Assembly (NCBI RefSeq): GCF_001423405.1
Contig: NZ_LMNS01000001.1
Location: forward strand, 439,384-503,383
Source of the DNA: Methylobacterium sp. Leaf123
GTDB lineage: Bacteria; Pseudomonadota; Alphaproteobacteria; Rhizobiales; Beijerinckiaceae
Reading direction: 5' to 3'
Length of the DNA stretch: 64,000 nucleotides
Shown: positions 20,727-30,533 of the stretch, piece by piece
Layout: the number at the start of each line of letters is the position of its first letter
Position numbering within the stretch: the stretch's first letter is position 1
The notes under the pieces: generated by a model
Told to the model about the DNA's origin: nothing
What the model saw: the letters and a program-made list of their open reading frames with translations, nothing else
Database searches by the model: none
Position numbers and translations under genes: made by a program

Positions 20727-21343
20727 GCGCGCAGGCCCCGCAAGCGACTCCGCCCGGCACCGGGGAGCGCCCCCGCCGATCGCTTCTCGCGCTGCTGCCG
20801 GTGCTCGTCTTCGCCATCCTGGCCGTCACCTTCCTGGTCCGGCTGCGCTCGGGCGCCGATCCCGCGGCTTTGCCCTCGGCGCTGATCGGCAAGCCGGTCC
20901 CCGCTTTCGCGCTGGAGCCGGTGCCGGGCCTTCAGGCCGCCGGCCGGCCGGTGCCCGGTTTGTCGAGTGCGGATCTCAAGGGGCAGGTGACCGTCCTCAA
21001 CATCTTCGCCTCGTGGTGCGCCCCCTGCCAGATCGAGCATCCGATGCTGATGCGGCTCGCGCAGGAGCCCGGCATCCGCCTCGTCGGCATCGATTACAAG
21101 GATCCGGGGGAGGCCGGCCGGCGCTGGCTGGAGCGCAACGGCCTGCCCTTCGCGGCGGTCGGCAACGACGCGAGCGGCCGGGCGGGCATCGACCTCGGCG
21201 TCTACGGCGTGCCGGAAACCTTCATCATCGGTCCCGACGGCCGAATCCGCGACAAGCTCGTCGGAATCCTGACGCCGGAAAACTACGAGAGCGTGCTGGA
21301 GCGGATCCGCGCCGCCGGCCGGACCGCCCCCGTGACGAACTGA
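20723..21343 (+). CDS. ccmG: Thiol:disulfide interchange protein CcmG/DsbE
   Basis: A 206-residue membrane-anchored periplasmic thioredoxin. One N-terminal helix (LLALLPVLVFAILAVTFLV) precedes the thioredoxin fold with active site WCAPC and the cis-proline region GVPETFII. It keeps apocytochrome c CXXCH cysteines reduced for heme attachment. The GTG start overlaps the ccmD stop by four bases, implying translational coupling. Confidence 0.92.
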   Translation: MSAQAPQATPPGTGERPRRSLLALLPVLVFAILAVTFLVRLRSGADPAALPSALIGKPVPAFALEPVPGLQAAGRPVPGLSSADLKGQVTVLNIFASWCAPCQIEHPMLMRLAQEPGIRLVGIDYKDPGEAGRRWLERNGLPFAAVGNDASGRAGIDLGVYGVPETFIIGPDGRIRDKLVGILTPENYESVLERIRAAGRTAPVTN

Positions 21344-21465
21344 CCGGGACAACGGCGTGCGCTTGGAAACCGGGGAGCGGAGGCGTATGCAGCCCCGGTC
21401 CGCTTGAAACCGTTCCAAGGTGGAGAGGCAGGGCGACCGGCTGAAATCACGATCAGAAGAGCGCC

Positions 21466-22209
21466 ATGCGGATCGGACTGTTCGTCCCCTGCTACGTCGA
21501 TGCCTTCGAGCCCGAGGTCGGCATCGCCACGCTGGAACTGTTGGAACGCTTCGGCCTGACGGTCGAATACCCCTACGATCAGACCTGTTGCGGCCAGCCG
21601 ATGACGAATACCGGCTGCCATGCGGAGGCCGCCGCCACCGAGGCCTTGTTCGTCAAGAATTTTTCCGAGTTCGACTACGTCGTCGCCCCGTCCGGTTCCT
21701 GCGTGCATCAGGTGCGCGAACACCTCACCGCCATCCCGCAGACCGATGCGGTCAAGCATGTGCGGGCCCGGACCTTCGAGCTGGTCGAATTCCTGCACGA
21801 CGTGCTCAAGATCGAGGATCTCCCCTGGGCGGAGTTCCCGCACAAGGTCGCCTACCACTCGAACTGCAACGCCCTGCGCGGCATCGGCCATGCCCAGCCG
21901 ACCGAGCTGAACCGGCCGTTCTTCTCCAAGCCGCTCAACCTTCTGAAGAAAGTGAAGGGGGTGGAGATCGTCGATCTGACCCGGCCCGACGAGTGCTGCG
22001 GTTTTGGCGGCACCTTCTCGGTGTTCGAGCCCGCGGTCTCGGCCAAGATGGGCTACGACAAGGTGACCGATCAGGCCCGCGCGGGCGCCGAATACGTGGT
22101 CTCGGCCGATTCCTCCTGCCTGATGCATCAGAAGGGCTGCGCCGAACGTCTCGGCGTCGGCCTCAAGTACATCCACATCGCCCAGGTGCTGAACGGAGCC
22201 GCCGCATGA
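21466..22209 (+). CDS. lutA: Lactate utilisation protein A (cysteine-rich Fe-S protein)
   Basis: A 247-residue protein with two cysteine-rich CCG domains (TCCGQPMTNTGCH at about residue 43 and ECCGFGGTFSVFEP at about 178), matching LutA/YkgE. With LutB and LutC it forms an iron-sulfur L-lactate oxidation complex. Its stop overlaps the lutB start (ATGA). Confidence 0.88.
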   Translation: MRIGLFVPCYVDAFEPEVGIATLELLERFGLTVEYPYDQTCCGQPMTNTGCHAEAAATEALFVKNFSEFDYVVAPSGSCVHQVREHLTAIPQTDAVKHVRARTFELVEFLHDVLKIEDLPWAEFPHKVAYHSNCNALRGIGHAQPTELNRPFFSKPLNLLKKVKGVEIVDLTRPDECCGFGGTFSVFEPAVSAKMGYDKVTDQARAGAEYVVSADSSCLMHQKGCAERLGVGLKYIHIAQVLNGAAA

Positions 22210-23780
22210 GCGCCGACGACCTGACCCCGCGCCAGACCGAGGATGGGCTCCACCCCGAGGTGCATGCGCCCTCCGACGAGAGCGCGCGCGGCCCCGGCGG
22301 CGAACGGCTCCAGCACGCGGAAGCCGCCTCGAAGCCGATCCGGGCCGACGCCCCGCGCGAGCCGCAGCCCCGCGGCGCCAAGGTGCGCGGCAACCGGCCG
22401 ATCGATCAGGCGGAGGCCGCCGAGCGGTTCCTGGCCGCGCCGATGCACCAGAAGGCCCATGACGAGCGCCTCTGGGACGTTCGCCGCAAGCGCGATGTCG
22501 CCGCCCACGGCATCCCGGAATGGGAAGAGCTTCGCGAGATCGCTTCGCAGATCAAGACGCACACGCTGACCCATCTCGACCACTACCTCGAACAGTTCGA
22601 GGCGGCGGCAAAGGCCAACGGCGTCCATGTCCACTGGGCCGAGGATGGGGCGGAGCATAACCGCATCGTCCTCGACATCCTGCGGAAGCACGGCGCCACG
22701 TCGCTGGTGAAGTCGAAATCGATGCTGACCGAGGAGTGCGGCTTTCGCCACTTCATGGCCGCCCACGACATCGACGTGATCGAGACCGATCTCGGCGAGC
22801 GCATCCAGCAGCTCGACGACGAGGAGCCGAGCCATGTCGTGATGCCGGCGGTCCACAAGACCCGTCTCGATGTCGCCGAGGTCTTCGCCCGGACGCTCGG
22901 TACCGACCCCGACAACGACGACGCCCACTACCTCGCCGAGAGCCAGCGCGAGACGACGCGGCCCCTGATCCTGAAGGCCGATGCCGGCCTCACCGGCTGC
23001 AACTTCGCCATCGCCGAGACCGGCACGGTGGTGACCTGCACAAACGAGGGCAATGCCGACCTCTCCGGCAACGTGCCGCCCTTGCAGATCCACTCCATCG
23101 GCATCGAGAAGATCATTCCGCGGGTCGAGCATCTCGGCGTGTTCATCCGCCTGCTGTCGCGCTCGGCCCTCGGCTCGCCGATCACCCAGTACACCTCGCA
23201 TTTCCGCGGGCTGCGGCCCGGCACCGAGATGCACATGGTGCTGGTCGATAACGGCCGCTCCGAGCGGCTGGCGATGGAGGAGTTCTGGACCTCGCTCAAA
23301 TGCATCCGCTGCGGCGCCTGCATGAACACCTGCCCGGTCTACCGGCGCTCGGGCGGTCTCTCCTACGGCGCGACCTATTCCGGGCCGATCGGGCTCATCA
23401 TCGACCCGACCTTCAACAAGCGGAAATACTCGACCCTGCCGTTCTCCTCGACCATGAACGGCTCCTGCACCAATGTCTGCCCGGTGAAGATCAACATCCA
23501 CGAGCAGATCTTCGCGTGGCGCAAGGTGCTGGCCGAGGAGCACCAGATCCCGCTCCTGAAGCAGGGCATGATGAAGGCGGCAGGCGCCGTGCTGAGCCGT
23601 CCGTCCGCGTACCGTGCCGCGATCCAGACCGCCGACTCGGCCCTGCGCATCCTGCCGCGCTTTGCCGTCTACAACCCGGCCAACACCTGGGGGAAGAAAC
23701 GCGAGATGCCGCACGCCCCGCGCCAGAGCTTCCACGCGTGGTACCGCCGGAACCGTATGAAGAAGGGGAGCGACGCGTGA
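22206..23780 (+). CDS. lutB: Lactate utilisation protein B (Fe-S protein)
   Basis: A 524-residue LutB/YkgF. An N-terminal polar extension of about 65 residues precedes the LUD domain (LTEECGFRHFMAAHDIDVIE, GCNFAIAETGTVVTCTNEG). A 2[4Fe-4S] ferredoxin-like pair follows (CIRCGACMNTCPVYRR and CTNVCPVKINIHEQ). It overlaps lutA by four bases at its start and lutC by four at its end, a tightly coupled operon. The polar N-terminal extension is longer than I expect for the family. Confidence 0.88.
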   Translation: MSADDLTPRQTEDGLHPEVHAPSDESARGPGGERLQHAEAASKPIRADAPREPQPRGAKVRGNRPIDQAEAAERFLAAPMHQKAHDERLWDVRRKRDVAAHGIPEWEELREIASQIKTHTLTHLDHYLEQFEAAAKANGVHVHWAEDGAEHNRIVLDILRKHGATSLVKSKSMLTEECGFRHFMAAHDIDVIETDLGERIQQLDDEEPSHVVMPAVHKTRLDVAEVFARTLGTDPDNDDAHYLAESQRETTRPLILKADAGLTGCNFAIAETGTVVTCTNEGNADLSGNVPPLQIHSIGIEKIIPRVEHLGVFIRLLSRSALGSPITQYTSHFRGLRPGTEMHMVLVDNGRSERLAMEEFWTSLKCIRCGACMNTCPVYRRSGGLSYGATYSGPIGLIIDPTFNKRKYSTLPFSSTMNGSCTNVCPVKINIHEQIFAWRKVLAEEHQIPLLKQGMMKAAGAVLSRPSAYRAAIQTADSALRILPRFAVYNPANTWGKKREMPHAPRQSFHAWYRRNRMKKGSDA

Positions 23781-24382
23781 GCGCCCGCGAGACCATCCTC
23801 GCTCGCCTACGCGCCAACCGCCCGGCCGGCGACTTCCCGCTGCCGGAGGTGCCGACCTTCGAACCCCTGGTCGGTGACGATCTCGTCGCCGAATTCACCG
23901 AGCGTCTGGGCAAGATGGGTGGGCGCGTCGAACGCGCGGGCAGCCCGTCCGATCCCTTCGCTCCGGTGCGGTCGCGCCTGGACGGGGCGGCGGTGATCGC
24001 CTCCGCCGTGCCGGAGTTTTCCGGAAACCGCGATCTCGCCGCTCTCGCCGGGCCGACCGAGGTCAACGATGTCGATGTGGCGGTGGTGCGGGCGCGCTTC
24101 GGCGTCGCCGAGACCGGTTCGGTCCTGTTCACGCAAGACGACCTGATCGTGAACGCGGTCGCCTATCTCGCCCAGCACCTGATCGTGCTGCTCGACCCCG
24201 CCGACATCCTCGTGAACATCCAGGGCGCCTACAAGCGTCCGGAGTTCGGACAGGCCGCTTACGCCGTCCTCCATACCGGCCCGTCCGCCACCGCCGACAT
24301 CGAGGGCGTGCTGATCCACGGGGCGCAGGGCGTGCGCTCGCTGACCGTGCTTCTGCTGCAGCGCAAAAAACAAGCAGCCTGA
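23777..24382 (+). CDS. lutC: Lactate utilisation protein C (LUD domain)
   Basis: A 201-residue LUD-domain protein (ARFGVAETGSVLFTQDD, QGVRSLTVLLLQ). It completes lutABC. GTG start overlapping the lutB stop as GTGA. No LutR-type regulator is visible next to the operon. Confidence 0.88.
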   Translation: MSARETILARLRANRPAGDFPLPEVPTFEPLVGDDLVAEFTERLGKMGGRVERAGSPSDPFAPVRSRLDGAAVIASAVPEFSGNRDLAALAGPTEVNDVDVAVVRARFGVAETGSVLFTQDDLIVNAVAYLAQHLIVLLDPADILVNIQGAYKRPEFGQAAYAVLHTGPSATADIEGVLIHGAQGVRSLTVLLLQRKKQAA

Positions 24383-24469
24383 AAGCGGAGCCGAACGGAT
24401 CCCCGCGCGTTTGCGACAAAACGCCTCTCTGGATCGGGGCGTCTCCCCGCAAAATCCGGAGCCGTCCCC

Positions 24470-25330
24470 GTGCGTTTCAAGCTCGGTTGCAGTCTTGCCT
24501 ACGAGGTCAAGGCGCCCACCACCTTCATCTTCAATGTCGAGGTCGCGAAGCTGCAAAGCCTCGACATCGCCTCCGAAAGCCTGACCCTGGCGCCGGACCC
24601 GGCACGGCGCGTCTACGTCACGCCCGACCTCAAGAACCGCTATCTCGGCGTCAACGTGCAGCCGGGCCCGTTCTCGCTCGAATACAATGCCGAGGTGGAG
24701 CTGACCGTCGTGCGGGCCGACCCGGCGACGATTCCCGAGACGCCCGTCTCCGAACTCCCCCTCGACATCCTGCCCTTCCTGCTGCCGAGCCGCTTCGTCT
24801 CGTCGGACCGGCTCGCCGCCTTCGCCCAGGCCGAGTTCGGCGGCCTTCCAAAGGGCCATCAGCGGGTCAGCGCGATCTGCAACTGGATCCACGACAACAT
24901 GGCCTATCGGCGCGGCTCCAGCGACGGCGAGACGACCGCCGACGAGAGCCTGCTGATGCGCGCCGGCGTGTGCCGCGACTTCGCCCATCTCGGCGCCGCC
25001 TTCTGCCGTGGCCTCGGCATCCCTGCCCGGTTCGTGAGCTGCTACGCCTACGGCCTCGTGCCGGGCGATTTCCACGCCGTGTTCGAGGCCTATCTCGACG
25101 GGCGCTGGTGGCTGTTCGACGCGACGCGCCAAGCCCATCTCGACGGTCTCGTGCGCATCGGCATCGGGCGGGATGCCGCCGAAATCGCCTTCTCCACGCC
25201 CTACGGCGACATGCAGCCGACCGGCATGGAGATCCGCATCGCCCGCGCCGACGGAGGCCCGGAGCCGATGGAGCGCACGGTCGATGCGATCTCGACGGAG
25301 GAGCCGGCTCCGCATGCCGGTGCGGCCTGA
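24470..25330 (+). CDS. Transglutaminase-like family protein
   Basis: A 286-residue protein. The N-terminal beta domain (KLGCSLAYEVKAPTTFIFNV) precedes a transglutaminase core with Cys in AGVCRDFAHLGAAFCR, His in GDFHAVFEAYLDGRWW and Asp in LFDATRQ. It is a paralogue of the 18696-19535 protein and shares the same domain order. Starts at GTG. It may act as a protease or amidase; the substrate is unknown. Confidence 0.8.
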   Translation: MRFKLGCSLAYEVKAPTTFIFNVEVAKLQSLDIASESLTLAPDPARRVYVTPDLKNRYLGVNVQPGPFSLEYNAEVELTVVRADPATIPETPVSELPLDILPFLLPSRFVSSDRLAAFAQAEFGGLPKGHQRVSAICNWIHDNMAYRRGSSDGETTADESLLMRAGVCRDFAHLGAAFCRGLGIPARFVSCYAYGLVPGDFHAVFEAYLDGRWWLFDATRQAHLDGLVRIGIGRDAAEIAFSTPYGDMQPTGMEIRIARADGGPEPMERTVDAISTEEPAPHAGAA

Positions 25331-25463
25331 CCGAGGCGGCCCACCCGGCAAATCCGGTTGCCTGAGCGCGATATGAAGTTTTTTTTCGCATCCGGCGGAT
25401 TAAACGGAATTATCGCTCGTCTATCTTATGTTCCAGGTAAGCCTGGACGAATCTCCAAACTCC

Positions 25464-25495
25464 GCCCGCCCGGCTCCGTCCGCGGCGGGCTTTTT
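25464..25495 (+). terminator. Intrinsic terminator upstream of rplM
   Basis: A 7-bp stem (GCCCGCC / GGCGGGC) with a 13-base loop is followed by five Ts. It probably ends transcription from the transglutaminase gene. No gene is seen elsewhere in the 401-base gap 25331-25731. Confidence 0.65.
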
Positions 25496-25626
25496 CGTTC
25501 TCGGCTCGCCGCCATGGGGCGAACCACGAAAGCCGTCACGGCAAACGATGTGCGGTATCTGAATACCTCAACCGCAAAAGCCTTCCAGGGATTGCGTTTT
25601 TCTCGCCGAGCCGTTCACTGTCTGCC

Positions 25627-25655
25627 TTGACGAGGACGCAGAATCCCCCTAGTGA
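25627..25655 (+). promoter_or_regulatory. Sigma-70-type promoter of rplM-rpsI
   Basis: TTGACG, 17 bases, then TAGTGA lies about 75 bases before the rplM ATG. Spacing and the -35 box are close to the alphaproteobacterial housekeeping consensus. Confidence 0.5.
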
Positions 25656-25731
25656 CCCGGCCGTACGCCGCTGCGTCCTTACCCGACGCGGCGGCGCCTT
25701 ATTTCCAACGTCACCGGCACGGGAATCGGCC

Positions 25732-26193
25732 ATGAAGACCACTTCGCTGAAGCCCGCCGACGTCGACAAGAAGTGGGTCGTGATCGACGCCGAGGGCCTC
25801 GTCGTGGGCCGTCTCGCTTCGATCGTGGCGATGCGTCTGCGCGGCAAGCACAAGCCCGCCTACACGCCCCACGTCGATTGCGGCGACCACGTCATCGTCA
25901 TCAATGCGGACAAGGTGAAGTTCACCGGCCGCAAGTACGACCAGAAGGTCTACTACCACCACACGGGCTACCCGGGCGGCATCAAGGAGCGCTCGGCCAA
26001 GTTCATCCTCGAGGGCCGGTTCCCCGAGCGCGTGGTCGAGAAGGCCGTCGAGCGCATGCTGCCGCGTGGCCCGCTCTTCCGCCAGATCCTCGGCCACCTG
26101 CGCGTCTACAAGGGTGCCGCGCATCCCCACGAGGCCCAGCAGCCGCAGGCGCTCGACGTCGGCTCCCTCAACCGTAAGAACGTGAGCGCTTGA
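25732..26193 (+). CDS. rplM: 50S ribosomal protein L13
   Basis: A 153-residue L13 starting [20 protein letters not shown] with [18 protein letters not shown] and [12 protein letters not shown]. It is an early assembly protein of the large subunit. It forms the conserved two-gene operon with rpsI, which begins two bases after the stop. Confidence 0.97.
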
Positions 26194-26195
26194 TC

Positions 26196-26681
26196 ATGGC
26201 GACCCTTCAGTCCCTCGCCGACCTCAATCGGGCGAACACCCAGACGAGCAACCCCGAGAACGAGGCGCCCGTCCACGTCCAGAAGCTGGACGCCCAGGGC
26301 CGCGCTTACGCGACCGGCAAGCGTAAGGACGCAGTCGCCCGCGTCTGGATCAAGCCCGGCAACGGCACCGTGGTCGTCAACGGCCGCCCGGTCGAGACCT
26401 ACTTCGCCCGCCCGGTGCTGCGCATGATCCTGCGCCAGCCGCTGGAGATCGTCTCCCGCGTCGATCAGTACGACATCACCGTCACGGTGAAGGGTGGCGG
26501 TCTCTCCGGTCAGGCCGGCGCCGTGCGTCACGGCCTGTCCAAGGCGCTGACCTACTACGAGCCGGAGCTGCGCTCCTCGCTCAAGCGCGAAGGCTTCCTG
26601 ACCCGCGACCCGCGCGTCGTCGAGCGCAAGAAGTACGGCCGCAAGAAGGCTCGCCGCAGCTTCCAGTTCTCGAAGCGCTAA
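26196..26681 (+). CDS. rpsI: 30S ribosomal protein S9
   Basis: A 161-residue S9 with an alphaproteobacterial N-terminal extension ([16 protein letters not shown]), then [14 protein letters not shown] and the C-terminal tail [12 protein letters not shown] that reaches the P-site tRNA. It follows rplM directly and ends at a strong terminator. Confidence 0.97.
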
Positions 26682-26704
26682 GGCGTTTCACGTATCGATG
26701 GTGC

Positions 26705-26735
26705 AAAGGGCGGGGCCGCAAGGCTCCGCCCTTTT
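26705..26735 (+). terminator. Intrinsic terminator of rplM-rpsI
   Basis: AAAGGGCGGGGCC and GGCTCCGCCCTTT pair (one G-T) around GCAA and run into TTTTC, 24 bases after the rpsI stop. Confidence 0.85.
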
Positions 26736-26764
26736 CGTCTCTAGGATCGACGCGAGGCCGTCGC

Positions 26765-27145
26765 ATGAAGAGGGCAGGGAGCCCGGACCGTCCGAGCGAG
26801 ACCGCGCCGCCGATGGACCGCCGCGCCGTCCTGGCCGAGGCGTTGGCCCGTCTCGCCCCGCGCCTGCCGGATTTCGAGACCGAGGCGGTGCTGGACCGGG
26901 CGTTGCGCAGCCCCGGCCTGCGCGGTGCGGTGCCGGAAACCGCAGTTTGGCTCGCCCTGACGGCGTTCACCCGGCACGCCTTCACCGAGTACGACGACCT
27001 CCTCGACGAGGGCTACGACCGCGACAGCGCCCGGCACTTCGTTCTCGACGAGATGAACGCGCGGCTCGCCGAATGGGGCTGCCGCCGCCGCGTTTCCGAG
27101 GAGGCCGAATCCGATCCCGGTGAGGACGACGTCCCCGAAGCGTGA
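26765..27145 (+). CDS. DUF2293 domain protein
   Basis: A 126-residue protein matching my recollection of the DUF2293 family: RHAFTEYDDLLDEGYDRDSA followed by RHFVLDEMNARLAEWGCRR. Function is unknown. The ATG at 26765 has GAGG seven bases upstream; an internal Met at residue 17 is the alternative start. The acidic tail (EEAESDPGEDD) is variable sequence. Confidence 0.65.
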   Translation: MKRAGSPDRPSETAPPMDRRAVLAEALARLAPRLPDFETEAVLDRALRSPGLRGAVPETAVWLALTAFTRHAFTEYDDLLDEGYDRDSARHFVLDEMNARLAEWGCRRRVSEEAESDPGEDDVPEA

Positions 27146-27223
27146 GGGAAACCGAGAGGCCTTCTTGCCGGTCGGCTGCCGCTGGGGCAGGGAGTCCTCT
27201 CTCAACTGCGGAGATACTCGTCG

Positions 27224-27433
27224 ATGAAGCTCAGCGCGCGCAACGTCCTCAAGGGCAAGGTCGTTTCGGTCGAGAAGGGTTCGACCACGGCCCATGTGAA
27301 GATCGAAATCGCCAGCGGTCAGATCGTCACCTCGGCCATCACCAACGAGTCGGTCGACTCGCTCGGGCTCAAGGTCGGCGGCGAAGCCTATGCCGTGATC
27401 AAGAGCTCCGACGTCATCATCGCCGTCGACTGA
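27224..27433 (+). CDS. TOBE/Mop-domain molybdopterin-binding protein
   Basis: A 69-residue single TOBE (Mop) domain: LSARNVLKGKVVSVEKGSTT, ITNESVDSLGLKVGGEAYAV and IKSSDVIIAVD. Such free-standing molbindins bind molybdate or related oxyanions in the cytoplasm. It is alone between DUF2293 and the convergent aldose epimerase gene, with a small GAGCCT/AGGCTC hairpin at its stop. Confidence 0.85.
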   Translation: MKLSARNVLKGKVVSVEKGSTTAHVKIEIASGQIVTSAITNESVDSLGLKVGGEAYAVIKSSDVIIAVD

Positions 27434-27445
27434 GCCTCATCAGGC

Positions 27446-28324
27446 TCAACCTTCGATCGCCAGCGCGATCCCGTGCCGGGTGGTCGCGCCCGGCGCCAGC
27501 AGGCGCTGCGAATCGCGGTCCTCCAAAGCGCCGTCGAAGCCGGCCCAGTCGGCATGTCCGGTCCAGGCTTCCAGCGACAGGAACGGCGCCGTCGGCTTGG
27601 TCCAGATCGCGAGATGGGGGAAGTCCTCCATCCGCATGGCGATGGCGCGGCCGCTCGGTGACACGAAGCGCATCGCCCGGCTCCGCGCGTTCAGGAAGAC
27701 CAGAGCCTCGCTGAAGAGGTCGGGATTGAGGTCGAGGCGTGTACCGTCGAGCGTTAGCTCCCGCTCGCTGCGCACCAGCAGCCCGCCCGCGCCGACCTCC
27801 GGCACGAAGGGCCGCTCCGCCTCCTCGAACAGAACCGCGTAGCCGCCACCGGCGCGACGCTCGCCCTCGGCGAAGGGCCAGGGAAAGGCGGGGTGGAAAC
27901 CGAGGGCATAGGGCAGGGCGGCCTTGCCCGGATTCTCGACCCGGATATCGAAGGTCAGCGTCTTTCCCGCGATGCGAGCGTCGATCGTCAGGCTGAACGG
28001 GAAGGGATAGTGTGGCCGTGTCGCCTCGCTGTCTGTCAGCCGCAGGGAGACCGCGTTCGCGCTCTGGCTGACGATCGCGAAAGGCAGATCGCGGGCAAAG
28101 CCGTGCTGGGCCATCGGGTAGCGCTGGCCGTCCACTTTCACGCTGCCGCCGGACGAAGCGCCGACGACTGGGAAGAGCCAGGGCGCATGCCGGTTCCAGT
28201 GTTCCGGATCGCCGCTCCAGAGATATTCGCGGCCTTCGACCTGCCAGGAGACCGGCTCGGCGCCGTGGAGCGCGATCCGCGCCGTGCTGCCGTCATCCGC
28301 ACGGATCTCGACCGTCCCGTCCAT
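27446..28324 (-). CDS. Aldose 1-epimerase family protein
   Basis: A 292-residue galactose-mutarotase-fold protein (LHGAEPVSWQVEGREYLWSG, GFARDLPFAIV, YALGFHPAFPWPF, LAIWTKP). The His residues in HGFAR and FHPAF fit the family catalytic pair. It probably interconverts sugar anomers, possibly hexose-6-phosphates. The start MDGTVEIRADDG is taken; longer frames upstream run into the ABC transporter gene. Confidence 0.82.
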   Translation of the reverse strand: MDGTVEIRADDGSTARIALHGAEPVSWQVEGREYLWSGDPEHWNRHAPWLFPVVGASSGGSVKVDGQRYPMAQHGFARDLPFAIVSQSANAVSLRLTDSEATRPHYPFPFSLTIDARIAGKTLTFDIRVENPGKAALPYALGFHPAFPWPFAEGERRAGGGYAVLFEEAERPFVPEVGAGGLLVRSERELTLDGTRLDLNPDLFSEALVFLNARSRAMRFVSPSGRAIAMRMEDFPHLAIWTKPTAPFLSLEAWTGHADWAGFDGALEDRDSQRLLAPGATTRHGIALAIEG

Positions 28325-28386
28325 CACCCTTGCCCCCGCACGCGTCTGCCTTGTTTCGAAGCGATAGCCGGGTCGGGGCGAGACCG

Positions 28387-30225
28387 CTACCGGGCCGGCG
28401 CTGCGACGGGAGGCGAAACGGCCGGATCCGCGATCACCTGCGAGGGCGGCCCCGAGGCGACGATCCGTCCGTCCTCGACGACGTGGACCGTGTCGGCCCG
28501 GCGCAGAGAGGTGAGGCGGTGGGCGATCATGATGATCGTGCGCGTGCCGCCCAGGGCGCCGAGGGCCTCCATCACCGCGGCTTCGGTCTCGCCATCGAGC
28601 GCGCTGGTCGCCTCGTCGAACACGATGACATCGGGGTCGTGGTACAGCGCGCGGGCGATGCCGATGCGCTGGCGCTGGCCGCCGCTGAGCCGGGCGCCGC
28701 GCTCGCCCACGCCGGTGTCGTAGCTCGCAGACAGGGCCGTGACGAAGTCGTGGGCACCTGCAAGCCGCGCGGCGCGCTCCACGGCCGCCCGGTCGAGGCT
28801 GTCCGGCGGGATGCCGAGAGCGATGTTCTGCGCGATGCTGCCGTCGATCAGGAACACGTCCTGTGGCACGTAACCGATCCGGTTCTGCCATACCGGCAGG
28901 CTCTCGGCATCGAGCGGGTGGCCGTCGATCAGGATGCGGCCCCGCGTCGGGGTGAGAATGCCGAGGATCAGGCCCACCAGGGTCGACTTGCCCGAGCCGG
29001 TGCGGCCGACGAGGCCGACGGTGGTGTGCGCGGCGATCGTCAGGTCGATGCCGCGCAGGGTCGGGCGACCGGGCTCGTAGTCGAACGCGACGTTCTCCAG
29101 ACGGATCGCCTGCGTGAAGGGCAAACGCTCGGCCGTGCGAAGCCTGCGCTCCCGCTCGCCCGCCAGGGCATCGACGATCAGGCGCACGCCGGGCAGGTGG
29201 AAGCGCAACTGCGAGACGGCGGTGAAGATGTTCTGGAAGGCCGGCAGCATGCGGTAGCCGGCAAAGGCGAACAGGCCGAGCAGCGGCAGCATGCCGGCGG
29301 TGTCGATCCCTTGCGTCAGCGCGAACAGCACCACGGCGATCACGCCGCCGAAGGCGAGCGATTCGATGACGAAGCGCGGCAACTGCCCAGTGACGAGGCT
29401 GGAGGCGAGGGCATGGGCATAGGAGCGCGCCGGCGCATCGAAGCTGCTCGTGAAGGTCTCGGCCCGGCCGTAGAGCTTGAGTTCGGTCAGCGCGCCGAAG
29501 GTCTCCTGCACCACCCGGTAGCGTCCCTCGTTGCCCGCCACCGCCCGCGTCCCGAGCCGGGAGAGGCGCGCCCGCATCACCACGTAGATCGCGACGTAGA
29601 GCCCGCCGAAGCCGCCGCCGAGGATCAGCGCGAGCCGAGGCTGATAGGCGATCAGGAAGATCATCACCGCGAGGGCCGAGGCGCCGCGCGAGGCGATCAC
29701 CATCGCCGGTGTGAGCACGCCGAGGACGAGACGGTCGGTTTCGCTCAGCACATTCTTGGCGAGTTCGGCGCTGTTGGCATGGGCGAAGAACAGGCGTTCG
29801 CGATCGACGTAGCGGGCGAGCAGGCGCCGGGCGAAACCGTAGCCGACAAGATGCGCGAACAGGAGCTGCGCGTAAGCGAAAGCGGCGTTGACCGCGCTGG
29901 TGAGCAGGATCGCCGCGAGCGCGGCAAAGCCAGTCGCGAGCAGAAAGGTGCGGTCGTCGGTCAGACCAAAGGCATCGCGGAGGTTGCCGAGATACGGGAT
30001 ACGCGTGGCCGCGCCGGGATCGCCGACCAGCGTGAGGAACGGCAGCACCGAGGCGACGCCGACCACTTCGAGCAGGGCCGCGAGCCCGAGCCCGAGCCCG
30101 AGCAGCAGGAGCCGCCGTCGGTCGTGCCGCCGCATCACCCGCAGGAGATCGAGGAGGGGCCTCAAACAGTCACCGGGGCGAGAGGGGCTGCGATCCGAAG
30201 GACCGACGCAGAATCGCGACGACAC
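28387..30225 (-). CDS. ABC transporter, fused permease and ATPase
   Basis: A half-exporter of up to 612 residues. Six membrane helices (for example [20 protein letters not shown] and [20 protein letters not shown]) precede an ATPase with Walker [11 protein letters not shown], signature [15 protein letters not shown] and Walker [14 protein letters not shown]. It resembles exporters of lipid-linked sugars or peptides; the substrate cannot be told. The GTG start at 30225 is uncertain; an ATG at 30135 would give 582 residues. A short GCCCGA repeat encodes the LGLGLGLG stretch. Confidence 0.85.
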   Translation of the reverse strand: MSSRFCVGPSDRSPSRPGDCLRPLLDLLRVMRRHDRRRLLLLGLGLGLAALLEVVGVASVLPFLTLVGDPGAATRIPYLGNLRDAFGLTDDRTFLLATGFAALAAILLTSAVNAAFAYAQLLFAHLVGYGFARRLLARYVDRERLFFAHANSAELAKNVLSETDRLVLGVLTPAMVIASRGASALAVMIFLIAYQPRLALILGGGFGGLYVAIYVVMRARLSRLGTRAVAGNEGRYRVVQETFGALTELKLYGRAETFTSSFDAPARSYAHALASSLVTGQLPRFVIESLAFGGVIAVVLFALTQGIDTAGMLPLLGLFAFAGYRMLPAFQNIFTAVSQLRFHLPGVRLIVDALAGERERRLRTAERLPFTQAIRLENVAFDYEPGRPTLRGIDLTIAAHTTVGLVGRTGSGKSTLVGLILGILTPTRGRILIDGHPLDAESLPVWQNRIGYVPQDVFLIDGSIAQNIALGIPPDSLDRAAVERAARLAGAHDFVTALSASYDTGVGERGARLSGGQRQRIGIARALYHDPDVIVFDEATSALDGETEAAVMEALGALGGTRTIIMIAHRLTSLRRADTVHVVEDGRIVASGPPSQVIADPAVSPPVAAPAR

Positions 30226-30533
30226 CCGGACCCGTGCGCTCCGGGCCGAATGCTGTCGGAGCGCGGCTTAAGTGGTTGATGACAAACGGACCCTGGGCCC
30301 ATCTGACTCGAGCGCGGTCTCTAGCATGGCGGGCGGAGGGGGCGTCAAGCGAATGCGGGTCGAGGTGCATGGGGCGATCATTAGGTCGAGCCTCTGACCG
30401 CACGGTCGGATTGGCGAGAGCGATTTGGATCGGTCGGCCGGGGGCCAGGTCACGCGGCAAGCGGACGATTCGCGCTCCGCGATGACAGATTCGTGCCGCC
30501 GGAACCAGAACCTTGGCGGTACGTTTCGCAAGC
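30226..30533. other. Gap with divergent promoters, no gene seen
   Basis: This 308-base gap separates the leftward ABC gene from a rightward exported hypothetical gene. I see no convincing open reading frame, RNA gene or strong promoter. Confidence 0.4.
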